Under the pieces are notes generated by a model that did not search any database, was not told the DNA's origin, and worked only from the letters and a program-made list of their open reading frames with translations. DNA of 6,597 nucleotides from Hyphomicrobiales bacterium. Lineage in GTDB: Bacteria > Pseudomonadota > Alphaproteobacteria > Rhizobiales > Devosiaceae. Each line of letters starts with the position of its first letter. Position 1 is the stretch's first letter. Below, in pieces: positions 1-5,238 of the stretch. The stretch is from positions 1 through 6,597 of the forward strand of contig JALWTJ010000221.1 in the NCBI GenBank assembly GCA_027082895.1. The letters run 5' to 3'. Position numbers and translations under genes: made by a program.

Positions 1-644
1 AATTCAATCTCGGGTTGGTGCATGTGGTGGGGCCTTCCATCGCGTCGCTGGACGAGATGAACGAGGTGGCCGAATACACCCGCAACATGAGCTATGTGGT
101 GGCCCGGAACTTCATCAACGAAACCAATTTCTTTGAATGGGACGATCAGACCTACCAGAAATATTTCGCCCAGTTGCAGGATGCGCGCGAGATCGAGATT
201 CCCAAGCTGAATGAAATGGCCTACGAGCAGGTGGATCTGGCCGGTGCCACCTTTTCCGATTTCGTGGCGAACCGGAGCGCGGCCGGTGCCCCGGAGAAAT
301 TTTCCTTCGTGCTGCGCGGCTATGTGCGCAAGTGGCAAAGTGACCTGGACGGGGAACTGGAAAGCCTGCAGCTGATCCGCAACATTCTTGATGCGCCACG
401 GGGAGGGGCGGTTGCGGATAGGCACAGTGCCTCCCGGTCGTCTGCGGCACCCGGTCCGGTGTCGGCGCAAGCGGCAGTGGAGCAGTCCGGCGCCGTTGGT
501 GCTGCACCTGCCAAACCTGCCGCTGCCAAGCCTGTCACGGCAAAGGCACCTTCTGCCAAACCCGCTGCTGCCAAACCCGCTGCGACAAAGCCGGCACCAG
601 CCCGGCCTGCGGCTGCCAAGGCGGCCCCGGCGGGGGCAACCTGA
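1..644 (+). CDS. C-terminal part of a probable ParA/TraL-like P-loop protein with an AKPA-repeat tail (5' end outside window)
   Basis: The frame is open to the left edge (first full codon at base 3). A TTG at 15 and a GTG at 18 are possible starts, but neither has a visible Shine-Dalgarno sequence, so the gene most likely begins upstream. Residue numbers here count from the TTG. The folded part (about 1-128) holds a hydrophobic strand (VHVVGPS), the segment YVVARNFINETNFFEWDD, then EIEIPKLNEMAYEQVDLAG and FVLRGYVRKW. This resembles the last third of ParA/TraL-type ATPases and aligns loosely with residues 128-230 of the next gene, which reads VVRN, QIEVGLFLN and FSFARFL in the same order. After a variable linker, residues 165-209 are nine Ala/Lys/Pro pentapeptides, a flexible basic tail like those of histone H1-like proteins, which could bind nucleic acid. 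No Walker A motif is visible because that region would lie upstream. Function is unknown; the family call is inferred mainly from the neighbour. Confidence 0.72.
   Translation, partial: FNLGLVHVVGPSIASLDEMNEVAEYTRNMSYVVARNFINETNFFEWDDQTYQKYFAQLQDAREIEIPKLNEMAYEQVDLAGATFSDFVANRSAAGAPEKFSFVLRGYVRKWQSDLDGELESLQLIRNILDAPRGGAVADRHSASRSSAAPGPVSAQAAVEQSGAVGAAPAKPAAAKPVTAKAPSAKPAAAKPAATKPAPARPAAAKAAPAGAT
507..641 (+). repeat. Nine in-frame 15-nt degenerate tandem repeats coding xAKPA pentapeptides
   Basis: The stretch reads as nine consecutive 15-base units, each coding five residues: PAKPA, AAKPV, TAKAP, SAKPA, AAKPA, ATKPA, PARPA, AAKAA, PAGAT. Two adjacent copies are identical over 15 bases (CTGCCAAACCCGCTG at 553-567 and 568-582); the others diverge by substitution but keep the frame. 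The array ends exactly at the stop codon. Repeats like this change length by slippage or unequal recombination, so copy number may vary between strains. Confidence 0.85.
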
Positions 645-682
645 CCCCGCACATGACGAATTTTCCAGATGCCCGGGGGGCG

Positions 683-708
683 GGAAAGCGGCATTGTTCC
701 GCCTTTCC
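683..708 (+). terminator. GC-rich hairpin downstream of the AKPA-tail gene
   Basis: GGAAAG (683-688) and CGG (689-691) pair with CCG (699-701) and CTTTCC (703-708), with one bulged C at 702 and a 7-nt loop. It starts 38 nt after the stop codon and no T-run follows. It could be a weak intrinsic terminator or a transcript-stabilising 3' stem between the two ATPase-like genes. Only the inverted repeat is directly visible. Confidence 0.38.
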
Positions 709-808
709 GGGGTCCGGGGTTGGGGGCAGGGTGTGTGCCGGCCGGTGATCCGTCCTGGATCTGATGCGCCGGAACATGGTGATAAAACCGATGAGGGCGG
801 GATGAAAA

Positions 809-1528
809 ATGAGTTCGGTTGTACATATTTTGTGTTCGGATACGGCGCGTATCGGCAAGACCCTGCTGGCAAGGGTGTTTGCCGATCTGGCGTCCTTGCG
901 GCGGGAAGACAATCCGGTCATCTTTGATACGGACGTGTCCGGAAACGGCATTATAAATTATTTTCCGCAAAAGACTCGCCTGATCGATCTGAGCCGGATT
1001 TCGGATCAGGTGGCCCTGTTCGACACGATGATGGAGGCGGGCGACATGGCCAAGGACGGGCCGGGTGGTGCCCATGCGCCCGATTTCGTGGTGGATGTGG
1101 CGGCCAGTGAACTGGGACGGTTCTTTGACCTGTTTACCGATATCGGGTTTGAGCGGGGCGCGCGGGAGGCCCATCTGGATGTACGCATATACTATCTTGT
1201 CAACTGGGCCTTGAAGTCCCTGCAGCGCACCGACCATATCCGTTCGCTGGTTTCCAGTTCACGGTTTTTCGTGGTGCGCAACATGGGGGTTCAGGCCTTT
1301 GCCTTCACGCCCCAGCCCCATGAGGTGGATCAGGTACCCCAGATCGAGGTGGGCCTGTTTCTCAATGCCCTGTCGCCCGAGGTGCTGGATCTGATCACGG
1401 AGACGGGCTTTTCCTTCGCCCGTTTCCTTTCCGGCGAATACAAGAACCTGCGGCACGGGCCGCGTACCGAAATCTGGCGGTTTCTTGAAGAAATCCACAA
1501 CCGGACCAGTTGTGTCGTGTCCGGGTGA
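809..1528 (+). CDS. ParA/MinD-like P-loop ATPase with an atypical Walker A motif
   Basis: This 239-residue protein begins at ATG 809, preceded by a GGGCGGG stretch that can serve as ribosome binding site. The N-terminus is a strand (VVHILCS) running into the P-loop DTARIGKT (residues 11-18), then a helix (LLARVFADLA). A second strand ends in FDTD (39-42), and a Walker B-like segment PDFVVDVAAS (91-100) places Asp96 after hydrophobic residues. The C-terminal third has RFFVVRNMG (152-160), QIEVGLFLN (178-186) and FSFARFLSGE (201-210), ending in an amphipathic helix. Fold order and length fit SIMIBI-class ATPases (ParA, MinD, TraL/VirC1-like). The deviant Walker A signature Lys of ParA/MinD (KGGxGK[ST]) is absent: that position is Thr12. 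I recall alphaproteobacterial hypothetical ATPases with a similar Arg-x-Gly-Lys-Thr loop, but cannot name the family. It lies 164 nt after the AKPA-tail gene and looks like its distant paralogue. The partner is unknown; partitioning, positioning or transfer roles are guesses from the fold. Confidence 0.8.
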   Translation: MSSVVHILCSDTARIGKTLLARVFADLASLRREDNPVIFDTDVSGNGIINYFPQKTRLIDLSRISDQVALFDTMMEAGDMAKDGPGGAHAPDFVVDVAASELGRFFDLFTDIGFERGAREAHLDVRIYYLVNWALKSLQRTDHIRSLVSSSRFFVVRNMGVQAFAFTPQPHEVDQVPQIEVGLFLNALSPEVLDLITETGFSFARFLSGEYKNLRHGPRTEIWRFLEEIHNRTSCVVSG

Positions 1529-1529
1529 G

Positions 1530-1549
1530 AGAGGGCGGGTGCCGCCTCT
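1530..1549 (+). terminator. Hairpin between convergent genes
   Basis: AGAGG (1530-1534) and CGG (1536-1538) pair with CCG (1542-1544) and CCTCT (1545-1549), leaving one bulged G at 1535 and a 3-nt loop. It begins 2 nt after the ATPase stop codon, in the 71-nt gap before the end of the convergent small gene. A long T-run is missing on both strands, so termination is possible but not shown. Confidence 0.38.
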
Positions 1550-1599
1550 TGCGCTCCCGTCTGTAATGCACCCGGTCTGGCCATTTCTTCGGGGGCGCT

Positions 1600-1803
1600 T
1601 CAGATACGGCGCTTTTCCCGTTCGACGCCGCCGATCTGATCGTTGCCGGACCATTGTTCGTGAATCTGGCGCTGCCCGAAGGTCAGGCGCAGACGGGTCT
1701 GGAAGCCGCCATGGCCATCCGGGATACAGATCCGGGCCGGGTTGCCGGCACGGGCGGTTACCCAGGTGCGAATTTCATCATGGTCGGTGATCAGTCTGGA
1801 CAT
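1600..1803 (-). CDS. Small conserved-looking hypothetical protein, 67 aa, HDEIR-W type
   Basis: I chose the ATG at 1803-1801 because a GGGGGG stretch (1815-1810) lies 6 nt upstream. The ATG at 1809 would have no spacer to it, and the one at 1827 has no such site. The protein starts MSRLITDHDEIRTWVTARAG, then a turn-rich segment PARICIPDGHGG, a probable strand TRLRLTFG (37-43 region), and a charged tail ending EREKRRI. The pattern 'TDHDEIR-W---R-G-PA' followed by 'LRL-FG' resembles small alphaproteobacterial hypothetical proteins I recall, of about 70-90 residues, but I cannot give a family name. There is no signal peptide, membrane segment or cysteine pair. The gene stands alone, convergent with the ATPase gene, and has its own candidate promoter region with an FNR/FixK-like box. 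Function unknown; the antisense frame on the other strand looks less protein-like. Confidence 0.62.
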   Translation of the reverse strand: MSRLITDHDEIRTWVTARAGNPARICIPDGHGGFQTRLRLTFGQRQIHEQWSGNDQIGGVEREKRRI

Positions 1804-1809
1804 GTACAT

Positions 1810-1815
1810 CCCCCC
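1810..1815 (-). promoter_or_regulatory. Ribosome binding site that decides the small-gene start
   Basis: On the minus strand a run of six G precedes ATGTACATG. Its distance to the second ATG (1803) is 6 nt, which is a normal spacing; its distance to the first is zero. This makes 1803 the likely start codon. A pure G-run is a less typical site than GGAGG. Confidence 0.5.
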
Positions 1816-1872
1816 GATTGGTATCAATAGCGATCCTTGTTGCCGAGTATGGCGTGCCCATGGAAACGCGCC

Positions 1873-1886
1873 TTGATCGGGGTCAA
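1873..1886 (-). promoter_or_regulatory. Candidate FNR/FixK-type operator upstream of the small gene
   Basis: TTGATCGGGGTCAA fits the core TTGA-N6-TCAA of FNR/FixK/Anr sites and differs by one base from TTGAT-N4-ATCAA. It lies in the noncoding gap between the small gene and the HEAT gene. A CATACT sequence on the minus strand (1851-1846) could be a -10 element; the start of transcription about 7 nt on would put the operator centre near -41, the class II activator position. The motif is seen; binding and oxygen control are inference. Confidence 0.35.
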
Positions 1887-1906
1887 CACGGTTTGGGGGA
1901 AAAGGG

Positions 1907-1943
1907 GATGAGAGTGGGAAGGCGTCGGGTGTGGCGTCTCATC
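1907..1943 (-). terminator. Possible 3' stem after the HEAT-repeat gene
   Basis: Seven-base perfect inverted repeat GATGAGA (1907-1913) and TCTCATC (1937-1943), starting 3 nt beyond the HEAT gene stop on the minus strand, with a 23-nt loop and only a short TTTT afterwards. The loop is long for an intrinsic terminator, so this is weak. Confidence 0.2.
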
Positions 1944-1945
1944 GG

Positions 1946-2581
1946 TTACCCGAGCTTTTTCAGTACCTTTTCAAGGCGCTTTCTCCTGGTGGGGGAGGCA
2001 ATGGCGGTCATGCGTGTTTTGATGATGCGGGCCAGTTCCGCCCGGTGGGAAGTGCCTATGGTCATTGCGGCATTTTCGGCATAGGTGGGGAACTGGTTGG
2101 GGGCAGCGTGGGCGAGGCGCAGCAGGATGGTGGGGGTTACCAGTTCGGCAAATCGGGGGTCGGCGTTCAGTCGGGTGAGGATGGACATGAGCTTGTCCTT
2201 TGCCACCACGGAGGAACGGTCGGCGGCGTCAAGGATTCTGTCCAGTTCCGCCATGATCTTTTCAGGAGCAAGCGGGGTGAGAACATCCAGGATCTGCAGG
2301 GTTGCCCACAGGATGCGGTTCAGGGGATCGTCCAGCAGCGCCAGCAGGGCAGGCAGGTGGGGAAGCACCAGGTCGGGGGCGTGTCGGGCAGTTTCAAAAA
2401 GAGCCTTGATGGCATCGTAGCGGATCGGGGGGGCGCCGGACGTTGCCAGATCGACCAGCTGGACAATGGCCCTTTTGTCCCGGTTCTGCACGATGCGGTC
2501 GGCCAGTTCGATATTGGGGGCTTCGTCGCGCCGGCCACGGGAGGTGGCTAGCTGTTCGACGATGGAATCCGTGCAAGCCAT
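1946..2581 (-). CDS. HEAT/ARM-like alpha-helical repeat protein, 211 aa
   Basis: The protein is almost entirely predicted helix, built from paired amphipathic helices of roughly 35-40 residues. Examples are RAIVQLVDLATS then RYDAIKALFETARHAP (about 37-69), LVLPHLPALLALLDDP then NRILWATLQILDVLTPL (71-104), and KIMAELDRILDAAD with AKDKLMSILTRLNAD (108-141). Helices through 190 follow, and the C-terminus is strongly basic (RRKRLEKVLKKLG). This is the HEAT-repeat pattern, a scaffold for protein or nucleic acid contacts; no catalytic motif is seen and there is no signal peptide. Its ATG is 4 nt after the deoD stop codon. The only purine-rich site (GAGG, overlapping the deoD TGA) is 2 nt from the ATG, too close for normal initiation, so translation is probably coupled to deoD. 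A role linked to nucleoside metabolism is suggested only by this position. Confidence 0.78.
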   Translation of the reverse strand: MACTDSIVEQLATSRGRRDEAPNIELADRIVQNRDKRAIVQLVDLATSGAPPIRYDAIKALFETARHAPDLVLPHLPALLALLDDPLNRILWATLQILDVLTPLAPEKIMAELDRILDAADRSSVVAKDKLMSILTRLNADPRFAELVTPTILLRLAHAAPNQFPTYAENAAMTIGTSHRAELARIIKTRMTAIASPTRRKRLEKVLKKLG

Positions 2582-2585
2582 GGCC

Positions 2586-3293
2586 TCAGAACCGGCCGGC
2601 GGTATCCAGCGCCAGGGTGATCATGTCCTCCAGCGAAGTTTGCCGGTCCTGCGCCGAAAGTTCTTCGCCGGTCACCAGGCAATCGGAGATGGTGCAGATG
2701 GCCAGTGCCCGGGCGTTGAAGCGGGCGGCATGGGTATAGATGGTGGCCGCTTCCATTTCCACGGCCAGCACACCGTGATCGGCAAGGCGCTGATAGGCGC
2801 CAAGGCCCCCCTCCACATAGAAGGTGTCCGATGACACGAGGGAGCCCACCCTTGTGCTGAAGCCGCGTTCGCGGGCCAGCTCGACGGCGCCGGACAGCAG
2901 GTCATAGTCGGCGAAGGGGGCGTAGGTATAGGGCGCAAAACCGTTGTTGATGGCACTGTCGGTGGCCGCAGTCATGCCGATGACCAGATCCCGCACCTTG
3001 ACCTTTGTCGTCAGCCCGCCGGCGGTGCCGACACGGATCAGGTTCTTCACCTTGTAGATGTCGAGCAGTTCGTGGACATAGATGGCGGTGGATGGCTGGC
3101 CCATGCCCGTGGCCTGTACGGAGACGGGCTTGCCCTTCCATGTGCCGGTAAAGCCCAGGCAGTTGCGCACGCCGTTGACCTGACGTGCATCATCAAAAAA
3201 GGTTTCAGCAATCCATTTGGCCCGCAACGGATCCCCCGGCAAAAGAACGGTTGGAGCATAGTCACCGGGTTGGGCTTCGTTGTGGGGCGTCAT
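2586..3293 (-). CDS. deoD: Purine nucleoside phosphorylase, DeoD type
   Basis: Catalyses phosphorolysis of purine (deoxy)ribonucleosides to free base and (deoxy)ribose-1-phosphate in the cytoplasm, for purine salvage; the family forms hexamers. The 235-residue product is collinear with the E. coli enzyme. His4 (MTPHNE), the phosphate-binding Gly20 and Arg24 in PGDPLRAK, Arg43 and Arg87 (IRVGT) are present, Thr90 replaces the usual Ser90, and VEMEA (178-182) carries the ribose-binding Met180 and Glu181. The catalytic Asp204 lies in TISD (201-204), with Arg217 following. The start at ATG 3293 is supported by AGGAAAGG (3309-3302, 8 nt spacer) and by His4 falling in its expected place. The frame stays open far upstream, but that extension lies antisense to argC and is not coding. 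It is the first gene of a two-gene unit with the HEAT protein and diverges from argC. Confidence 0.95.
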   Translation of the reverse strand: MTPHNEAQPGDYAPTVLLPGDPLRAKWIAETFFDDARQVNGVRNCLGFTGTWKGKPVSVQATGMGQPSTAIYVHELLDIYKVKNLIRVGTAGGLTTKVKVRDLVIGMTAATDSAINNGFAPYTYAPFADYDLLSGAVELARERGFSTRVGSLVSSDTFYVEGGLGAYQRLADHGVLAVEMEAATIYTHAARFNARALAICTISDCLVTGEELSAQDRQTSLEDMITLALDTAGRF

Positions 3294-3578
3294 GTAGGGG
3301 GCCTTTCCTGTTGAGCTGATGGAAATGGGGGATGTTTTTTGTTTCACGGTTAAAGGTGTGAAGTGTGCCACCGGCCTTGTGCAAGGGCAAGGGGTAATGG
3401 TGGTGTCGGGAAGAGGACTGTATTTCGGGCACGGGCTTGCCCGGAGCCGCAAGGGCGGGACATTTCGACGGGCTTGACCTGACGGGCACAGGCGTTCAAA
3501 ACCCGTTTCGATCCGCGCGGAAAACGACGAACCGGTTCGGGCGGCATCGGCAGGTTCAGGCAGGCAGGGTTTGAGGTC
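3294..3578. other. Divergent intergenic region between deoD and argC
   Basis: These 285 nt must hold promoters for both directions. On the deoD side I see the AGGAAAGG ribosome site and a short symmetric CCTTG-TG-CAAGG (3375-3386). On the argC side there is TTGACC (3474-3479), a fair -35 hexamer, but the base run 17-18 nt on (CAAAAC) is a poor -10. It lies between two GACGGGC direct repeats (3467-3473 and 3481-3487). No convincing small ORF or RNA gene is visible. Confidence 0.5.
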
Positions 3579-4505
3579 ATGGCACGGATTTTCATCGATG
3601 GGGAAGCGGGAACCACGGGGCTGCAGATTCGCCAGCGGCTGGAGAAACGTTCCGATCTCGAACTGCTGGTGATCGGGGAATCCGAACGCAAGGATCGGGC
3701 TGCCCGGGCGGAAATGCTCAACATGGCGGACGTGGCCATCCTGTGCCTGCCCGATGGGGCTGCCCGGGAATCCGTTTCCCTGATCCGGAACGGGACCACC
3801 CGGGTCATTGATGCTTCCACTGCCTTTCGGGTGGCTGAAGACTGGGTGTACGGCTTTGCCGAAATGGATGAGGTACAGGCGGACCGGATCCGTGGGGCGG
3901 TGCGGGTGGCCAATCCGGGATGTTATCCGCAGGGGCCGATCCTGTTTTTGCGGACATTGATCCGGGCCGGATTGCTGCCTGCGGATTACCCTTTCAGCAT
4001 CAACGCCATTTCCGGTTACAGCGGAGGAGGGCGGCGCATGATCGAAGATTTTGCGGCCAAGGGGGATTCCGCATCGCCCTATTTCCCTTATGGCCTGGAT
4101 TTCCATCACAAGCATGTGCCCGAGATGGTGGTGAACGGCACCCTGGAACAAGCCCCCCTGTTTCAGCCGGCGGTGGGGAACTACGCCCAGGGGATGATGA
4201 CGCTCGTTCCCCTGCATCTGGACCATCTGGAGAAAAAGGTTTCAGGGGCTGACATTCACGGGGCCATGGGTGAGCACCTGGCCCGGATCGCCAACAGCCA
4301 TGTGGAGCTTGCCGGGTTGAACGAGATGGCGGGGCCGGAGGATCTGAACCCGCAGGCGCTCAACGGCACCGACCGGATGCGGCTGCACGTATTTGCCGAT
4401 GAGGAGCGGCGGCAGGCGCTGCTGGTGGCCATCTATGACAATCTGGGCAAGGGATCGTCCGGGGCGGCGGTGCAGAATCTGGACCTGATGCTGGGCCGGA
4501 CCTGA
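3579..4505 (+). CDS. argC: N-acetyl-gamma-glutamyl-phosphate reductase, type 2
   Basis: NADPH-dependent reduction of N-acetyl-glutamyl-5-phosphate to N-acetyl-glutamate semialdehyde, the third step of arginine biosynthesis, in the cytoplasm. The 308-residue length and wording fit the shorter type 2 family, not the approximately 340-residue type 1 enzymes. The N-terminal dinucleotide-binding turn is IFIDGEAGTTG (4-14), and DASTAFR (78-84) follows. The catalytic Cys115 sits in ANPGCYPQG (111-119), SGYSGGGRRMIEDF (145-157) is the family glycine-rich stretch, and HKHVPEM (177-183) supplies the conserved His. ATG 3579 has AGGCAGGG about 9 nt upstream. It is transcribed away from deoD. A 118-nt gap with a hairpin separates it from leuD, so it may be monocistronic. 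No other arginine gene is in view, which is common where arg genes are scattered. Confidence 0.96.
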   Translation: MARIFIDGEAGTTGLQIRQRLEKRSDLELLVIGESERKDRAARAEMLNMADVAILCLPDGAARESVSLIRNGTTRVIDASTAFRVAEDWVYGFAEMDEVQADRIRGAVRVANPGCYPQGPILFLRTLIRAGLLPADYPFSINAISGYSGGGRRMIEDFAAKGDSASPYFPYGLDFHHKHVPEMVVNGTLEQAPLFQPAVGNYAQGMMTLVPLHLDHLEKKVSGADIHGAMGEHLARIANSHVELAGLNEMAGPEDLNPQALNGTDRMRLHVFADEERRQALLVAIYDNLGKGSSGAAVQNLDLMLGRT

Positions 4506-4506
4506 A

Positions 4507-4530
4507 ACCGGCCGGGATGTCCGTGCCGGT
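4507..4530 (+). terminator. GC-rich hairpin directly after argC
   Basis: ACCGGC (4507-4512) and CGG (4513-4515) pair with CCG (4521-4523) and GCCGGT (4525-4530), with one bulged T at 4524 and a 5-nt loop. It begins 2 nt after the argC stop. There is no T-run, so it is either a weak terminator or a 3'-end stabilising stem. Confidence 0.4.
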
Positions 4531-4550
4531 CCCTCGTGGCGTGTCGGGGG

Positions 4551-4566
4551 CAGGTCTCTTGACCTG
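4551..4566. promoter_or_regulatory. Perfect inverted repeat overlapping a TTGACC hexamer upstream of leuD
   Basis: CAGGTC-TCTT-GACCTG has perfect 6-base arms. The TTGACC within it (4559-4564) is a possible -35 element, although the bases 17-18 nt downstream (AAAGAA) are a poor -10. An operator covering the -35 of a leuD promoter is one reading; a short RNA stem is another. The centre is about 65 nt before the leuD ATG. Confidence 0.33.
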
Positions 4567-4611
4567 AGGGGACGGATGGGCAAAGAACATTTCGACCACA
4601 TCACGCGTTGC

Positions 4612-4616
4612 AGGAG
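4612..4616 (+). promoter_or_regulatory. Ribosome binding site that decides the leuD start
   Basis: AGGAG lies 7 nt before ATG 4624. An in-frame ATG at 4576 would add 16 residues unlike LeuD N-termini, and the AGGAG would then be inside the gene. Start 4624 is therefore preferred. Confidence 0.8.
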
Positions 4617-4623
4617 ACAGATC

Positions 4624-5229
4624 ATGGACAAGTTCGACAAGCTGACCGGGGTGGCCGCGCCCATGCCGATCATCAACATTGACACGGACATGATCATTCC
4701 CAAGCAATATCTGAAGACCATCAAGCGGACCGGGTTGGGAACGGCCCTGTTTGCGGAAATGCGTTATGACGAGCAGGGAAACGAAAACCCGGATTTTGTA
4801 CTGAACAAGCCAGCCTACCGGGATGCGTCCATCCTGGTGGCGGGGGACAATTTCGGGTGTGGGTCGAGCCGTGAACACGCGCCCTGGGCCCTGAAGGATT
4901 TCGGCATCCGCTGCATCATTTCCACCAGTTTTGCCGATATCTTTTACAATAACTGCTTCAAGAACGGCATCCTGCCCATCGTGGTGACACCGGAACAGCT
5001 GGAAGCCCTGCTCGATGATGCGGAACGGGGGGCCAACGCCACCTTGTCGATTGATCTTGAAGCACAGACCATCACCGGGCCGGATGGCGGGGAAATTCAT
5101 TTCGACATCGATCCTTCGCGCAAGAATGCGCTGCTTGAGGGGCTGGATGATATTGCCTTGACGCTGAAAAAGTCCGCCTCCATCGACAGTTTTGAAAAGA
5201 AGGTGGCGGAAAGCCGCCCCTGGATCTGA
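4624..5229 (+). CDS. leuD: 3-isopropylmalate dehydratase small subunit
   Basis: Small subunit of isopropylmalate isomerase, which with LeuC converts 2-isopropylmalate to 3-isopropylmalate through isopropylmaleate in leucine biosynthesis. LeuC carries the 4Fe-4S cluster; LeuD supplies the swivelling domain that helps recognise substrate. From ATG 4624 it has 201 residues, the usual length. Family signatures are NIDTDMIIPKQYLK (18-31), GDNFGCGSSREHAPWAL (74-90), SFADIFYNNCFKNGILPI (102-119) and the C-terminal SFEKK (189-193) plus terminal PW. It is followed after 9 nt by a RidA-family gene, so the two are surely co-transcribed, with leuB downstream. leuC, which usually sits immediately upstream, is not there: argC takes that place. 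Confidence 0.96.
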   Translation: MDKFDKLTGVAAPMPIINIDTDMIIPKQYLKTIKRTGLGTALFAEMRYDEQGNENPDFVLNKPAYRDASILVAGDNFGCGSSREHAPWALKDFGIRCIISTSFADIFYNNCFKNGILPIVVTPEQLEALLDDAERGANATLSIDLEAQTITGPDGGEIHFDIDPSRKNALLEGLDDIALTLKKSASIDSFEKKVAESRPWI

Positions 5230-5238
5230 GTTCAAACC

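Noticed and set aside
507..641. Possible CRISPR array or noncoding repeat
   Set aside because: Units are contiguous without spacers, are multiples of three in phase with the reading frame, and code a coherent low-complexity tail.
320..1237. A 305-codon minus-strand open frame across the two ATPase-like genes
   Set aside because: It is a shadow of the plus-strand genes: its Ala-rich stretch mirrors the AKPA repeats, and the plus frame has clear ATPase motifs.
1931..2551. A 206-codon plus-strand open frame opposite the HEAT gene
   Set aside because: Composition is Gly/Gln rich and lacks regular secondary structure, while the minus frame shows regular amphipathic helices and a 4-nt link to deoD.
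3294..3578. Possible riboswitch, leader peptide or small RNA in the deoD-argC gap
   Set aside because: I see no conserved aptamer-like pattern, no short ORF with repeated Arg codons and no terminator-like stem with a T-run.
2586..4226. A 546-codon minus-strand frame that includes deoD with a long N-terminal extension
   Set aside because: The extension runs antisense through the argC coding region and is rich in Pro, Arg and His without domain character. DeoD length, His4 position and ribosome site all fix the start at 3293.
4576..4623. Upstream in-frame ATG that would lengthen LeuD by 16 residues
   Set aside because: The AGGAG site 7 nt before 4624 and the normal 201-residue length favour the later start.
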